A stretch of 64,000 nt of DNA, taken from NCBI GenBank assembly GCA_949752735.1, contig OX457044.1, forward strand, positions 12,883,294-12,947,293, given 5' to 3'. The notes under the pieces are model-generated. The model was not told where the DNA came from. It made no database searches and saw only the letters and a program-made list of their open reading frames with translations. Position numbers and translations under genes: made by a program. Positions within the stretch are counted from its first letter, which is position 1; each line of letters opens with the position of its first letter. Positions 24,304 to 36,051 of this stretch are shown here, one piece after another. This DNA comes from Lumbricus terrestris (Eukaryota; Annelida; Clitellata; Crassiclitellata; Lumbricidae).

Positions 24304-25221
24304 GTCAGACAAGGTTGCAACCTCTCACCATGCTTATTTAATATTCTATCGGAGCAGGTGATGCGGATAGCATTGGAAGGCTATGGGGGCGGCCTTAGAA
24401 TCGGAGGGAGAATTATAAACAACCTCAGATATGCTGATGATATTGTTCTGATTGCTACATCTCCGGAAGAACTTCAAGAAATAGTGAACCGAGTAGAGAA
24501 GGCAGCAGAACAGTTCAACCTGAAGATAAATGTAGGGAAGACGAAGGTCATGACAACCACTGATGAGATTTTGACAACAGAAGTAAGCGCAGGACAGCTG
24601 GATCAAGTGGATTCATTTGTTTATTTGGGATGCCGGGTTACAAAGGATGCAAATTGCGCGGGAGAAGTAAAATCAAGACTTGCGATGGGAATGACGAGTC
24701 TGGTAAATATGACGAAGATTTGGAAAAATAAAGCTGTCAGCAACAGAACAAAGACGAGACTACTGAAGGCATTGGTGTTTCCAGTGGCGACATACGGGTG
24801 TGAGGCATGGACCTTAAAGAAAGAGGAGGAGAGACGCATACAAGCATTCGAGAACAAATGTTTTAGAAAAATATTAAGAGTCCCATGGACAAAAAAATTG
24901 ACCAACGAACAGTTGTACTTCATAGCAGGAACAAAGCAAGAACTGTTGACCCACGTAAAAACAAGAAAGTTGCGATACTTCGGACACGTGATGAGACAGA
25001 AAAAGGAAAGCATAGAAAACAACCTGATGACGGGACTGATGGAGGGAGAAAGGGGAAGAGGAAGACCAAGAATGGCATGGATAGACAACATCTTGAAATG
25101 GACTGGACTTTCGGGGAGGAGGTTAATGAACATGGCAGGAGATAGACAACTGTGGAAAATGCTCATCCATTCGTGCAGCCAACCGTCGCAGAGCGACGAT
25201 GGCGGAATGACATGACATGAC
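24304..25221 (+). CDS. 5'-truncated non-LTR retrotransposon, RT C-terminal half
   Basis: The frame opens in the RT palm (GVRQGCNLSPCLFNILSEQ) and runs uninterrupted to a stop at 25215. It has RYADDIVLIA, the catalytic Y-x-D-D, then VDSFVYLGCRVTKDA, ALVFPVATYGCEAWTLK and LRYFGHVMRQK. These are RTE/Jockey-like connection and C-terminal signatures; the N-terminal endonuclease is absent through 5' truncation. The copy ends in a short GACAT repeat and is flanked by the 14-bp direct repeat AATAAATAGTAGGG (24290-24303 and 25222-25235), a target duplication. The frame has no lesion, so the insertion is fairly young. It cannot retrotranspose on its own. Confidence 0.85.
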
Positions 25222-25231
25222 AATAAATAGT

Positions 25232-27451
25232 AGGGTGTCCCAGAAAATATTTGTTCGAAATCTTCTATTCAGTCCTTCTACAAAGTTTCCATATGGTCCC
25301 GGTATAACACCTGAAAATTTGTATGACATTGCAAAACTATTTAGGGGTCCCTCAAGGCCCCCAAATGTTTCCCATATTGGCACAATTTGCGCCTCATGTG
25401 TCCAACTTCTAAACGCCTCTACATCCCAACCCTTTATGCTATTATAACAAATTGAATAAAACTGGAAAGCTCTTAAATGGTAGAATTTACAAATATATAA
25501 CTTTACTGGATGCAATGGATATTTTGAGCATAGTCTTACGCTAAAAAATGCAAAAATCGAGAAATTCAATTGGGCTTTCACAGAAAGTGTACTCACAACT
25601 AATCATTGGGAGTAGCCAGTACAAACTCTTAATAATGTAACAAGTCATGGTTTTTAGCTCCTCCATGCCTTCATCTGCTTCATGACAAGAAATTCTGAGT
25701 GGCTGAGGGGTTCAACCTCTATTTTTTTTCCTAGGACCACACAGTAAAGTCTTAATTGCACCCCCAGCTACACATAAATCAACGTCTGGCCCTTTATTTT
25801 TTCACTATTCTCATACTTATCTGCTAATTCTACATCACTGCACACACCTCAAAATTGTTCTTCAATTTCTACATTCTACATTTATTCATGTCAGCAAGAT
25901 TGTCATGATTGCAGTTAGAAAACATGTGCCTATGTTTTTCTACAACTTGTACGAGAAATTGTCTCTGATCTTCGTTCTTCGTTATTGTTGAACTGAAATC
26001 CTGTATCAGAGCTGCGTCACGTTCAGCACGGTCAGACCAAATTATGAGAAATCACACGTGATCTTATACGATTGGCAATCTCGCCACTCTTACAATGAAA
26101 TATCGAGAAAACTATCATCATCGAACGCAGTATAGTTCGTGAAAAACTTTTAGGAGGAGATAAACCCCGTTATTCTACATTGGACGAGACAATCACTGAA
26201 ACAACAGAGAGAATTGATATCCTTATATCTTAGGTACCAAAAATGATGTTGTATCATTTGCAGACTTATCATCTAGAGCAGCATCGTCAGAATTATGCAG
26301 CTTTGGATTAGTTCAATGAGAGCAGTGACTCTCCATGAAAAAAAGACTGAGTGTTACAGAGGTCAACCACAAATCTGAAAATCGTTGTAATTCACGGTCC
26401 TCAACAGTGTATATGCCATTTGTTTCCATCGTATACTATATTTATAAAGCAAATAAGCAATTAGATCTTCACTTAGCAGGCCTTTATTGCCTAACCCATC
26501 CAACTCGCTCTGTGATTGGCATCAGGCTTGCGAACTGCTACCGAATTGCTCAATCCAACCATGCCAAGAGTTGAGGAAATTCTTGATAGTCATATTTCGA
26601 GGATGGCCATGCTGAAGCTGTTCAGTAATGAATTCATGTGATTTGTTAGATGCAGACTGTAGTAGCATTGGTCGAGGGTTTGGTTGACGGTGAACCAGAT
26701 TCACCTTTAAATGTCTTGAACAGCTTAATTACAGATGGACAAACTTTACCAAGTACAGAAAGAATGCAGCAGGCAACAGGACTTAAAAGATTTCTGTGAT
26801 GTCAACAAGATGTCACAACTGATGGCTGATGCAAGGGTGCAAGCTCTATTTAATTTGCAGCTATTCAAGGGAATCAAGGCCGTTGTGTCAAAACACATGC
26901 CAATAACAAAATAATGCATTACACTGCCACGACATCAAAAGGTCCAAAACGGCTATCGTTGATTCCTGTCCTGATCCAGAAGTCAACTTTGACACACCAA
27001 AATTTTAGTACTTCCACCAACTAGAGAAGAAATCAGGACTGGGAATCAGCTAACTTTATGCATAACCACTCCAGTGATGATTGTCATGTAGAGGTAGCAG
27101 CCTGCAATCCCAGTGCACGACAAATTTACATCATTCGTTTGATCAACCTCATTCACAAACACAATAAGGTTTGTGGGTTATAGTATTTCAGAGCAATATA
27201 ATGGTATTGAGCAATATGTAGGCACGCTAGTTGGAGCTAGTGTGGGCATCCGAAATTTTCTAACTTGGAGACGTCGTACGTAATTTATGACAAATTATAC
27301 GAATTATATGAGCTTTGTGGGACCTCTAAATATTTTTAAAATGTCATAAAATTTTGCAGGTGTTGTTATAGGACCATAAGGAAACTTTTTGGAGGGACTG
27401 CATTTAAAGTTTCAAGAAAATATTTTTTCCTGTGCAATCGTGGGACACCCT
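25232..27451. mobile_element. DNA transposon, 2.2 kb, probable 10-bp TSD
   Basis: Termini are AGGGTGTCCCAGAAAATAT and an inverted GGGACACCCT; inner similarity is short (AAAATATTT...). The 10-bp repeat AATAAATAGT flanks it (25222-25231 and 27452-27461). A TA duplication with GGGTGTCCC termini is the alternative, but it would leave the extra flank match unexplained. The interior has protein-like but broken stretches (for example 26730-26910) and no intact transposase. The non-LTR copy at 24304 inserted across its left edge. Confidence 0.6.
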
Positions 27452-27755
27452 AATAAATAGTCATCAAAGTTTCACGGTTTCTTCCACCAAATTTTTCGCA
27501 TTTGCTAGTAGTAGTAATACATTAAGCGTTAAATCAGTCACTTGTTTTTTCTCCAGCTTTGGCTCGAATTATTTTCTGAGTATGGGATTTTAGTTTTGTT
27601 TGGACTGAATTGCGGTTATATTCATGTCGCATTCACTGCTCGTTCGAGTTTAATCGTCGACTTAACAACGAACTATTAGATCGACTTTATATCGTTATAC
27701 GTTCTGGTTAGCTGTTTTTACTCATTTCCTCAATTTTCTTATTTTACACATATAA
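27452..27755. other. No gene recognised
   Basis: AT-rich flank without a supported feature. Confidence 0.4.
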
Positions 27756-27815
27756 ATGAAAGTATATGTATGCATGTATGTAATATGCAAGCATGTATGT
27801 ATGTATGTGTGTTTG
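27756..27815 (+). repeat. (ATGT)n microsatellite, left block
   Basis: Imperfect ATGT/GTAT tetranucleotide repeats directly left of a SINE. Confidence 0.8.
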
Positions 27816-27821
27816 TTTGTA

Positions 27822-28017
27822 TGCGCACTTGTTATAGCGCCTCTTCCAACCCTCAACCGCTACTCAGAGGCACTCCCGACTACAGCGCGGACACTGCATC
27901 GAGTTTCACGCCGAAGCGCCGAGCAATTGCGAGTGAGGGACTTGCCCAAGGTCCCTACTCGTCGAGGTGGATTCGAACCTCAAGGCGACATCGCCACCAC
28001 TGCACTACCGTCCCACC
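27822..28017 (-). repeat. tRNA-derived SINE, minus orientation
   Basis: The best-preserved copy. On the minus strand the head has GTAGTGCAGTGGTGGCG (A box) and GAGGTTCGAATCC (B box). The body has CTTGGGCAAGTCCCTCACTC and CAGTGTCCGCGCTGTAGTC, and the 3' end is GGCGCTATAACAAGTGCGC. It splits an ATGT microsatellite. Confidence 0.75.
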
Positions 28018-28125
28018 ATACATGTATGTATGTATGTATGTATGTGTGTATGTGTGTATGTATGTATGTATGTATGCATGTATGTATGTATGTATGTATT
28101 CATGTATGTATGTATGTATGCATAC
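28018..28125 (+). repeat. (ATGT)n microsatellite, right block
   Basis: GTAT repeats continue right of the SINE. Confidence 0.85.
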
Positions 28126-28240
28126 GTTGCTTCTGAATATTTCACACACGTACACGCGCACACCACACACACGTGATCACTGTGATCACTGTTCAGCTGT
28201 CAGTTCTTTTTTCATTTTCAGACCAAATGTTGTATGTATT

Positions 28241-30144
28241 TGTGGCGGACAGGCCACAAGACAAGTACACGTAAAATATAACTTGTTGGGTAAATAGCGG
28301 GAGTATCCCTGACTCTCGTTAGGTAGCCATTTGGCTTAGTAGAAAAGAAACTGAAACCGGTTTCGTTAAAATTTAGGTTTCGGTCATTGTATACGGAAGA
28401 CCGATGTCCACGTTTAAGCCAAAGCATAGCGTGTTGCCGGTGGAATAAAGCCTGCCACACGGTGCGTTGCTTATAACGTGGAGTAGTTGCCGACTACTCC
28501 ATACGTACTGTGTTCGTGAATTCGTTCATAGTTAAATCGGTTGTGTTCGACTGTCTCTACAGGATTGGCATTGGCCATTCGAACATGATTAGGCGATCCT
28601 GATATACGCAGTTGTGAGAGCTCAGGTGGACGATCTGTCGGGGTTCGTTACTCTGTCATCGATCTCTAGGGGTTCAATCTTCTGTTTCAGGGGTACGGGT
28701 TACTGGCCGGAGACGCCGCAGCTCCGTTGGTCTGCGGAAGTGTTACATTGTATAGGGTGAAATCCCCTGGTGAAGTATCCGGTTACTGTTTGGCTACACG
28801 TGTTGGTGATTCTGCAGGACTTGGGTTGGGCTCCTTCCTGCCAGGGAATCTACGTGTTGCATTCACGATCCTGCTGTCTTAGCGATCGTTGAGAGTCTTT
28901 TGAGCGTAACGCGAAGGTTACGGGTCTTCTGGAGTGGAGAGTGGTGACTCCACGGGGCGCATGAAGCCGACGCCTCGGTGATATACGCTCGAATTAGTAA
29001 AGCAGGGGCACCAAATTCTTCGGGTTATATATTGGTACAGTAGAGAGTTATCGCTCCCCTCGGGTAGAGGAGCAAGGGAAGCAGAGTAAATTCTGAGAGT
29101 AAAGACCAAGTGTTATTGAAGGGTTTTTACCTGAGGTCCGTAACTGCTGAGTTAGGGCGAACGGCGCCAGTAGAATATAGCGACAATAAATAAGTCTCTT
29201 CGGAGACGGGGCTACCCGATACCTGTTCCCCCAAGACCGCCAGGTCTTTTATTTTTACCTCCGTTTTCGCACAACAGACCAGCAACCACCACGACGCTCT
29301 TCCGAGCGTCCGAGAAGGCAGGTCTCGGTAAAGGCGGCTGTTGCCGTTGGCTGGTGGACGAGTGAGGCGAGCACTCGGGAAGCGCGCCGCGTAACTTGGT
29401 CACGGTAGCGGCGCGTGTTCAGTTGACAGGCTAAGTGTCAAAGTCGGGAGTTCGGCCGCTGCCGGTCTCGATTGCTGCCGGGCTTCAGCTCGACTCTGCC
29501 CGGTAGCGTGTGAGCAGCGTGAGCCGTCTCTCCGTGAAAGTCATGGTTACCGAAATGGGAAAGCGGTCGTGGCGCATCCTCGGCCTCGGGCCGCTGGAAT
29601 GGTCATGGTTTCAGTCACTGTGGGCGACGGGACAGGGCATGCGCTCAGTAGTCCCCGTTCGTGGCGAGGGCTCAGTGGCCGCCAAGTGCAGCATGGTGCG
29701 CAAGAGTAAAGACGAACAGGGCAAGAAGACAAAGACCGAAGGCGCGACGGGTGGCGCACGGCGAGGCCGCTCTGCCGGTGGGACAACGGACCCTGTGTTG
29801 GGAGTCGGCCATCCTCCATCTCAGGACGTCGCCTACTCGGCGACCGCGGGCTCGGCAGAGAGCGGGTCCGACGATACGGCGCTGCACACCCGGTCGCAGG
29901 CGTCGGTGTCAGGGGCTTCTTCGACCGTCAGTGAAAGCGACAACGGCGCGCACGGCGCAGACAGCGACTCAAGAGATCCAGGCAATCCTGGTAAGAGCGC
30001 GGGTCTCTCGGGTCTTGGGCTGTCAGAGACTCTTGATGGTGCAGGGGCCACCGAGGAAGACCGACCCGGTCAGGCAGAGGCGTTTGCGGCCGACAGTAAG
30101 AGGGAAGCGGCGCAGGCGTTGTCTGCTGAAGGTCGGACGCCACA
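28241..30144 (+). repeat. 5' LTR, 1,904 bp
   Basis: It begins TGTGGCGGACAGG and ends GGACGCCACA, a 7-bp terminal inverted repeat. It is unusually long. Its last about 635 bp are GC-rich and open in the gag frame. Confidence 0.95.
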
Positions 30145-31585
30145 AAGTGGTACCAGAAGTGGGGTAAAAACTTCTGAGGTACGCACTGTCCCTTTTCAGC
30201 CTTTGAATGTTGACTTTTCAACCGGGAATCTTTCCATGGATGTTTCTCGACCTGATCGTGAGTACTTTGGCGCTCGTCCAAAAATTTGTTGGCCTGATTT
30301 GAACGTAGCTGGTGGATTTGCTCAATTCGATGTGGCTGCGCCGGTTGATTTTGTTACGGTTGACCCAGTGGGACGTACTGATCAAGAAGCTGAATTGGTT
30401 CGCGACCGTTTTAAGACTTCTTCTTCTGTAGCTGGTGTTGAAAATTGGCTGCGTTCTGTTCCACGAGTTTCAGAAGCTGTTCGGGACAGCAGACCCATGT
30501 TTTCTGAACGTGTAGTCCCATCTTGTCCTGACAAGGACGTGTATCGGTTACCTGAGCGATGTGTGGAGGTACTCTCTGTGCGAGAACGGTCGAGTAGAAG
30601 TGCTGGTGCATCTCGCAGGCATGTTCCTCGACTTGAGACGATTGAGAGCGTCTCGGGAAATGATGTAGCTGTCGATGTAAAGAATGAATTGTCAATTCTC
30701 CGACAATGTGTGGTTCTGCTCACTCAGAGGGTGGAAGCCTTGTCAGTTCCTGGTGAACGGAGGCAGGAGTCATCGCCAAAGCAGATGGTGAGACGTCCGG
30801 ATAAAGCACACAGAAAAAAGGTCAGTAAAGAAACGGTACGACAGAGTGATTTACCGGAGCAACGAGAGGCACAATCACGGCATTGTGATTCTCCGAAAGT
30901 CAGACGACTGGTACAGCAGGATGTCAGGGTGAAAGGAAAAGTGGTGTCATCTGACGATGCATCCACACAGACTGATCCGGATGAGCAGAGAACAAAGACG
31001 AATGATGGAAGTCATCGTCGTCGGGCAAAACGAAAAGTGAAAATCACGGTGCCGACACAGCGTACTGACCCGTCGTCAAGTCGATCTATTCTAAAGAAGA
31101 AAGATCAAGGACAACGACGTGTGGCAGTGGTGACAGACGACGATAGCAGTTCGTCGGGTGAAAGTATCGGGTCTCCCGTAAAGGCAAGAGGACACAGGGA
31201 CAGAGGAGTTGCCAGAGAACAGGGTAACACTCGTGTGAAGCAACGAGTCGGATCAAGGATCGGGGAAGAGGACGAATCGAGCGATCGTAGCGATTCACCT
31301 CGACGGAGTTCCGCTGATGACAGAACACGTCATCGTTCTGCCAGTCAGACGAGAACCAGAGTTCCAGTGGACCGTGGGATCCGGATCAAACTTGAAAAGT
31401 ATGACGGGAAGACAGCGATCGCTGCTTTTCTGGCCAAGTTTGAAGTGTGCGCCAGATGCAACAATTGGAGTGACCGGGAAAAATCGGATCAGCTCATGTG
31501 TGCTCTCACAGGGCCGGCGTCACAATTGCTGTGGGACATGGTGCCCAGAAGAAAGTGTCTTGGCAGGGACTGGTGTAAAAGTTAA
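29510..31585 (+). pseudogene. gag of young Ty3-type element, broken in capsid
   Basis: A 691-codon frame starts inside the 5' LTR, crosses the LTR end and primer site without a stop, and runs into the capsid region (LEKYDGKTAIAAFLAKFEVC). It then leaves frame near 31539 and ends at 31585. The ATG at 29693 has a good context (A at -3, G at +4) and is a likelier start than 29510. Residues before the capsid are Ser/Asp/Arg-rich and low complexity. The rest of capsid and nucleocapsid continue in another frame from about 31581. A 1-nt shift near 31539 and a TAA at 31578-31580 in the downstream frame separate the halves. I see no canonical slippery heptamer, and the overlap is too small for programmed frameshifting. 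Confidence 0.8.
30148..30164 (+). promoter_or_regulatory. Primer-binding site
   Basis: TGGTACCAGAAGTGGGG lies 3 bp after the 5' LTR. It begins TGG as expected for pairing with a tRNA 3' CCA. A tRNA-Leu-type primer is possible, but the identity was not checked. Confidence 0.7.
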
Positions 31586-34500
31586 AGGCGAGGTATGGTT
31601 CAGAGAATCAAACGAATCTCTTCCGAACCAAGCTACGGACATATCGACAGGGTCAGTCTGAGACGCTGAGCAATGTTGTGCAGGAGATCAGGCGATTGAT
31701 GGTCCTAGCAAATCCTGGACCGACAAATGACGTTGTCGAGTCGATCGCTTGTGATGCCTTCATCGACGCTTTGACGAATCAAGACTTGGCTCAGAAAGTA
31801 CGCGAAAGAGAACCGGTTGATCTTGAGACCGCGCACAAACATGCTGTCCGATTGGAAGCATACGGTCGTCAGTCAACGTCTGGTGGTAACGTGGAGCAGA
31901 GACATGGTAGAGTGAAAGCTACCAGGTCGGATTGTACGACTCCGACAGTTGGGGATCCACAAGATCAGCGAATGGTCGCCCTGGAACGTCAACTTGAGAC
32001 TCTGACCAAGGAACTCGGTCAGCTCAAGCCGAAGTCAGAGTCGGGGTTTGTCGCAAATAAACCCTACGAGCGATGGAATCGTTCGGACCGGACAAACAAT
32101 GGACCGTTCCAGAGGCAAGGATTTCAACCAGGTGGTTGGTGGACCGACAAACGCGAATGTTTCCTGTGCCACAAAAGAGGACATATCCGCAGGAATTGTC
32201 CGCAGCTGAGAACAGAAGCTGCTGAAGATCCAGTGAGCACTGAACCTTTCCCGGAACCGTCACAAAACCGACTGGTGAAAGGAAGCAGTATGGCGTACAT
32301 CGTCACACGCTTGAATGGAGTAAGACGTCAATGTCTTCTTGACTCAGGCAGCGAGATGTCGCTGGTGCCGAAATGCTTCGTGCCAGGGAGTAAAGTGGTA
32401 CCGTCAGAGCAACGACTGCTAGCCGCGAACGGGAGCGAGATCCGAGTGGAGGGTGAAGCCATGTTGACCATTCACATTGGCAGGAAATCCTTTCCGCTGC
32501 CTTGTCTGGTGACGGACCAAGTGACGGAAGTCATCTTGGGGCTGTCGTGGCTCGAAGCCAATCAGGCGAGCTGGAACTTCGCTGGTCATTGTGTTCGCCT
32601 GGGTGAACTGAACGTACCGCTGAAAACTACATCTGCAGAACTCAGGTGCAGGAAAATTATGATCCGACACGACACAGTAATACCGGCCAGATGTGAAATG
32701 GATGTACTGGTTTCGGTGGTGTATCCGCATCTGCGAGTCGATACAGAGGACTGGGTCACTACCCCTAAGGAATTATCCAAAGGATTGGTAGTTGGGCGAA
32801 CCCTGATCCTTGGAAAAGAGTCGATGGTCTGGGTCAGGATGGTGAACGTGGGAAACGAGGACACCACGGTGAGGCAAAGTACTGAATGCCTGTTGGAACG
32901 AGTGACAGTATTACAAGTCATTAAGAATCTGATGACACAAAAGTCCGAGTATGGTCGACAGATCCCGTCAAGGATAGGAACGACACGTCAACCCACGGTA
33001 CTGCCAGAGGAAATGGTGCTACGGAGATTGTGGGAGGAGGTACCGGCAACGGTCTCTCCAGCTGAAAAAGATCGGTTACAGAAGCTGATATTGACTTATC
33101 GCGCGACATTTTCGCTGAATGAAAAAGACTTGGGTTTCACTGAGGTCATTCGACACGAGATTGATACTCAGCAGGAAAGACCTGTGCGACAGCCACTGCG
33201 ACGGCAACCGCTAACGATGTTGCCAGAAATCGATCGACAAGTCGAAGAAATGTTGACGCAAGGAGTAATTGAACCCTCCATGTCGGAGTGGGCGTCAAAT
33301 GTGGTGATGGTAAAGAAAAAGGATGGGAGCATGCGATTCTGCATTGACTATCGTCAACTAAACCTAAAGACACGGAAAGATGCCCATCCGTTGCCGTTGA
33401 TCCGTGAGAGTTTGGACACCCTTGGAGGTGCTCGATGGTATAGTACCTTCGACCTGAGGTCAGGCTATCACCAGATGGCCTTGCACCCCCGCGATAAGCA
33501 CAAAACTGGTTTTATAACCAGAAGGGGCAGTTTTCAATTCAAGGTCCTACCCTTTGGGTTGTGCAACAGTCCAGCCTCATTCAGCCGACTTATGAATCTG
33601 GTTCTAACGGGACTCAATTACGACATTTGTCTGGTATATCTCGATGATATAATTGTGTTTTCCCGGGATGTTGAGACACATCTGAAACGATTGGAATTGG
33701 TGTTTAAGCGACTGCAGGAATACAACTTGAAGTTGAAACCTTCCAAGTGTCATTTGATGCAGGAAGAGGTGCTGTTCCTGGGCCACGTACTGAGTGCAGA
33801 GGGTGTGGCGACTGATCCGAGCAAGATCAAAGCTGTGCAGGATTGGAGTGCTCCTCGGAATCTCCGAGAGGTACGGTCCTTCATTGGACTCTGCTCGTAT
33901 TATCGCCGGTTCATACACGACTTTGCGGTAGTGGCTCAACCGTTGCATTTCCTGACTAGGAAAAATGTTCCGTTTCGATGGACCGAAGAATGTCAGACGG
34001 CGTTTGATGAACTCAAGCGACGATTGGTGTCATCGCCGATATTGGCATTGCCGGCGGATGAGGGTCAATATCTACTCGATACGGATGCCTCTGCCTATGC
34101 AATTGGGGCAGTCTTGTCGCAGATACAAGATGGAGAGGAACGCGTCATCTGTTACGCAAGTCGGTTGTTGTCGACCGCAGAGAGAAATTATAATGTTACC
34201 AGACGGGAGTTGCTAGCCGTCATCTATTTCCTCAAGGAGTTCCGACAGTATCTGTTGGGAAGAAGGTTTACCCTTCGGACAGACCACTCTGCACTCCAGT
34301 GGTTACGTCGGACACCAGAACCAATTGGACAGCAGGCTCGGTGGTTGGAAACTATCGAAGAATTCGATTTCGAGATAGTCCATCGAGCTGGAACAAAACA
34401 CGGGAACGCGGATGCCATGTCGCGTGGTCCGTCAGAAGAAACTGGTTCGGGTGAAACCAGGGACGAGTGTGGTGGCGACACCGCCTGGGTACGTCCGGTT

Positions 34501-36051
34501 ACAGAAGTAAGACCCGCAGGAGCACGGAATGAGAACGTCAACCCAGAGGACAACTGGACCAAAGAGACACTTCGTCAGAAGCAACAAGCTGATGACAAGA
34601 TTGGTCCTGTTCTGGAATGGGTTGAGGCTAGTCATCGACCCACGGATACAGAGATTATGCCAAAAAGTGACGAGACAAAAGTCTTGGTAAGTCAATGGGA
34701 CGTGCTAGAGGTACGTCAGGGCGTCTTGTACAGACGGTGGATAAAGGGTAGCACAGGTGAAACGGAATATTACCAGCTGGTTGTGCCCCTTTCATTACGA
34801 AAAGAAATATTCGGGTTAACTCATGCGAGCTTCGCTGGTGGACATGTTGGAATCAGAAAGAGCTTGGAAAAGCTGCAGCGTCGCGCATACTGGCCAAGTT
34901 GGAAGGATGACGTACGTCGCATGTGCCAGCATTGCGATGCCTGTGCTCGATACCGACGAGAGAAACCGCCGAGACAAGGTCCCATGCAATGTCCTATTGT
35001 CGGGGAACCTATGGAGCGGTTGGGAATCGACATTACGGGACCTCATCCTGTGTCTAACGACGGTAACAAGTATATCCTCACCGCTATCGATTACTTCTCA
35101 AGATGGGCCGAGGCTCTGCCCATCAGAAACCAAGAGGCGGTCACCGTGGCTGAAACGTTAATGATCCATGTGTTCTCACGGTTTGGCATGCCGCGTCAGA
35201 TCTTGACAGACCAGGGCCCATGTTTCGAAGCAGAATTGTTCCAGGAGTTGTGTCAGCGTATGGAAATTGACAAGGTACGCACCACTCCTTATCGACCATC
35301 TGGAAATGGAATGATTGAGAGGTTCCACAGAACGTTGAACTCTCTGATCGGGAAAGTGGTATCGGAACGTCAGAAAGATTGGGATGTCCATCTACCATCT
35401 GTGATGGCAGCTTACCGGTCAACGGAGCATGAAGCCACACAGCGGACTCCTAACTTCTTGTTCCTGGGACGTGAAAGTCATGCGCCGTTAGACTTGATTC
35501 TGTCGCAGCTGATGGATTGTGAACGACCATCTTACGCCAGTACCCAGGAGTACGTTGATAAGCAGTCAGAGATGATGGAGACGGCTTATCGGTTGGTTCG
35601 GACTCGGTTGCAGAGAGTGGCCGAACGAAGGAAGAAGTCATATGACTTACGTGTGAAACCACAGAAGTTCGCACAAGGCGACTGGGTGTATTATTATTAC
35701 CCCAGGCTTCGGAGTGGAAGAAAGATAAAGTGGACCAAGGTATATACCGGTCCTTTCCTGGTTATCCAAGTGGTCAGTCCGGTATTGTACCGCATACAGA
35801 GGAGTTCTCGAACTACACCGATGGTAGTACACGTGGATAAGCTTAAAGCTTTCCATGGTGACCATCCGGACAGTTGGCTAAAGGAAGAGGAGGATGACAG
35901 TGACTCCTCACTCGACCTCGACCTGGAAAGAGTGTGTCGGAGGTTTCCTGCTATAAGGGAACACCTCGGAGGTTTACCTACGTCCATGAGGGACAATACC
36001 GTCGAAAGTCCCAGTCGACGAAGTGGTAGTCAGTCTCCAATGGATGACTAG
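31581..36051 (+). CDS. Gag C-terminus and pol polyprotein (NC-PR-RT-RH-IN)
   Basis: One 1,457-codon frame from 31678, open from 31581. In order: the capsid C-terminal end (QEIRRLMVLANPGP); a CCHC knuckle, CFLCHKRGHIRRNCP, near 32160; an aspartic protease, LLDSGSEMSL, near 32335; RT with LPFGLCNSPASFSRLM and the catalytic YLDDIIVFS near 33640; RNase H with LDTDASAYAIGAVL near 34075; an integrase HHCC region (near 34820-34960) and DDE core (GIDITGPH at 35025, TDQGPCF at 35205, GNGMIERFHR at 35300); and a C-terminal barrel ending VVHVDKLKAFHGD. All catalytic residues seen are intact. The order RT-RH-IN marks Ty3/gypsy (Metaviridae). It appears enzymatically intact, while gag upstream is broken. 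Confidence 0.95.

Noticed and set aside
29547..30281. Overlapping antisense frames in the LTR/gag and pol regions
   Set aside because: They are shadows of the GC-rich plus-strand coding frame.
31560..31600. Programmed gag-pol frameshift
   Set aside because: The overlap of open frames is only a few bases, lies inside the capsid domain and has no slippery heptamer; a mutation or assembly error is more likely.
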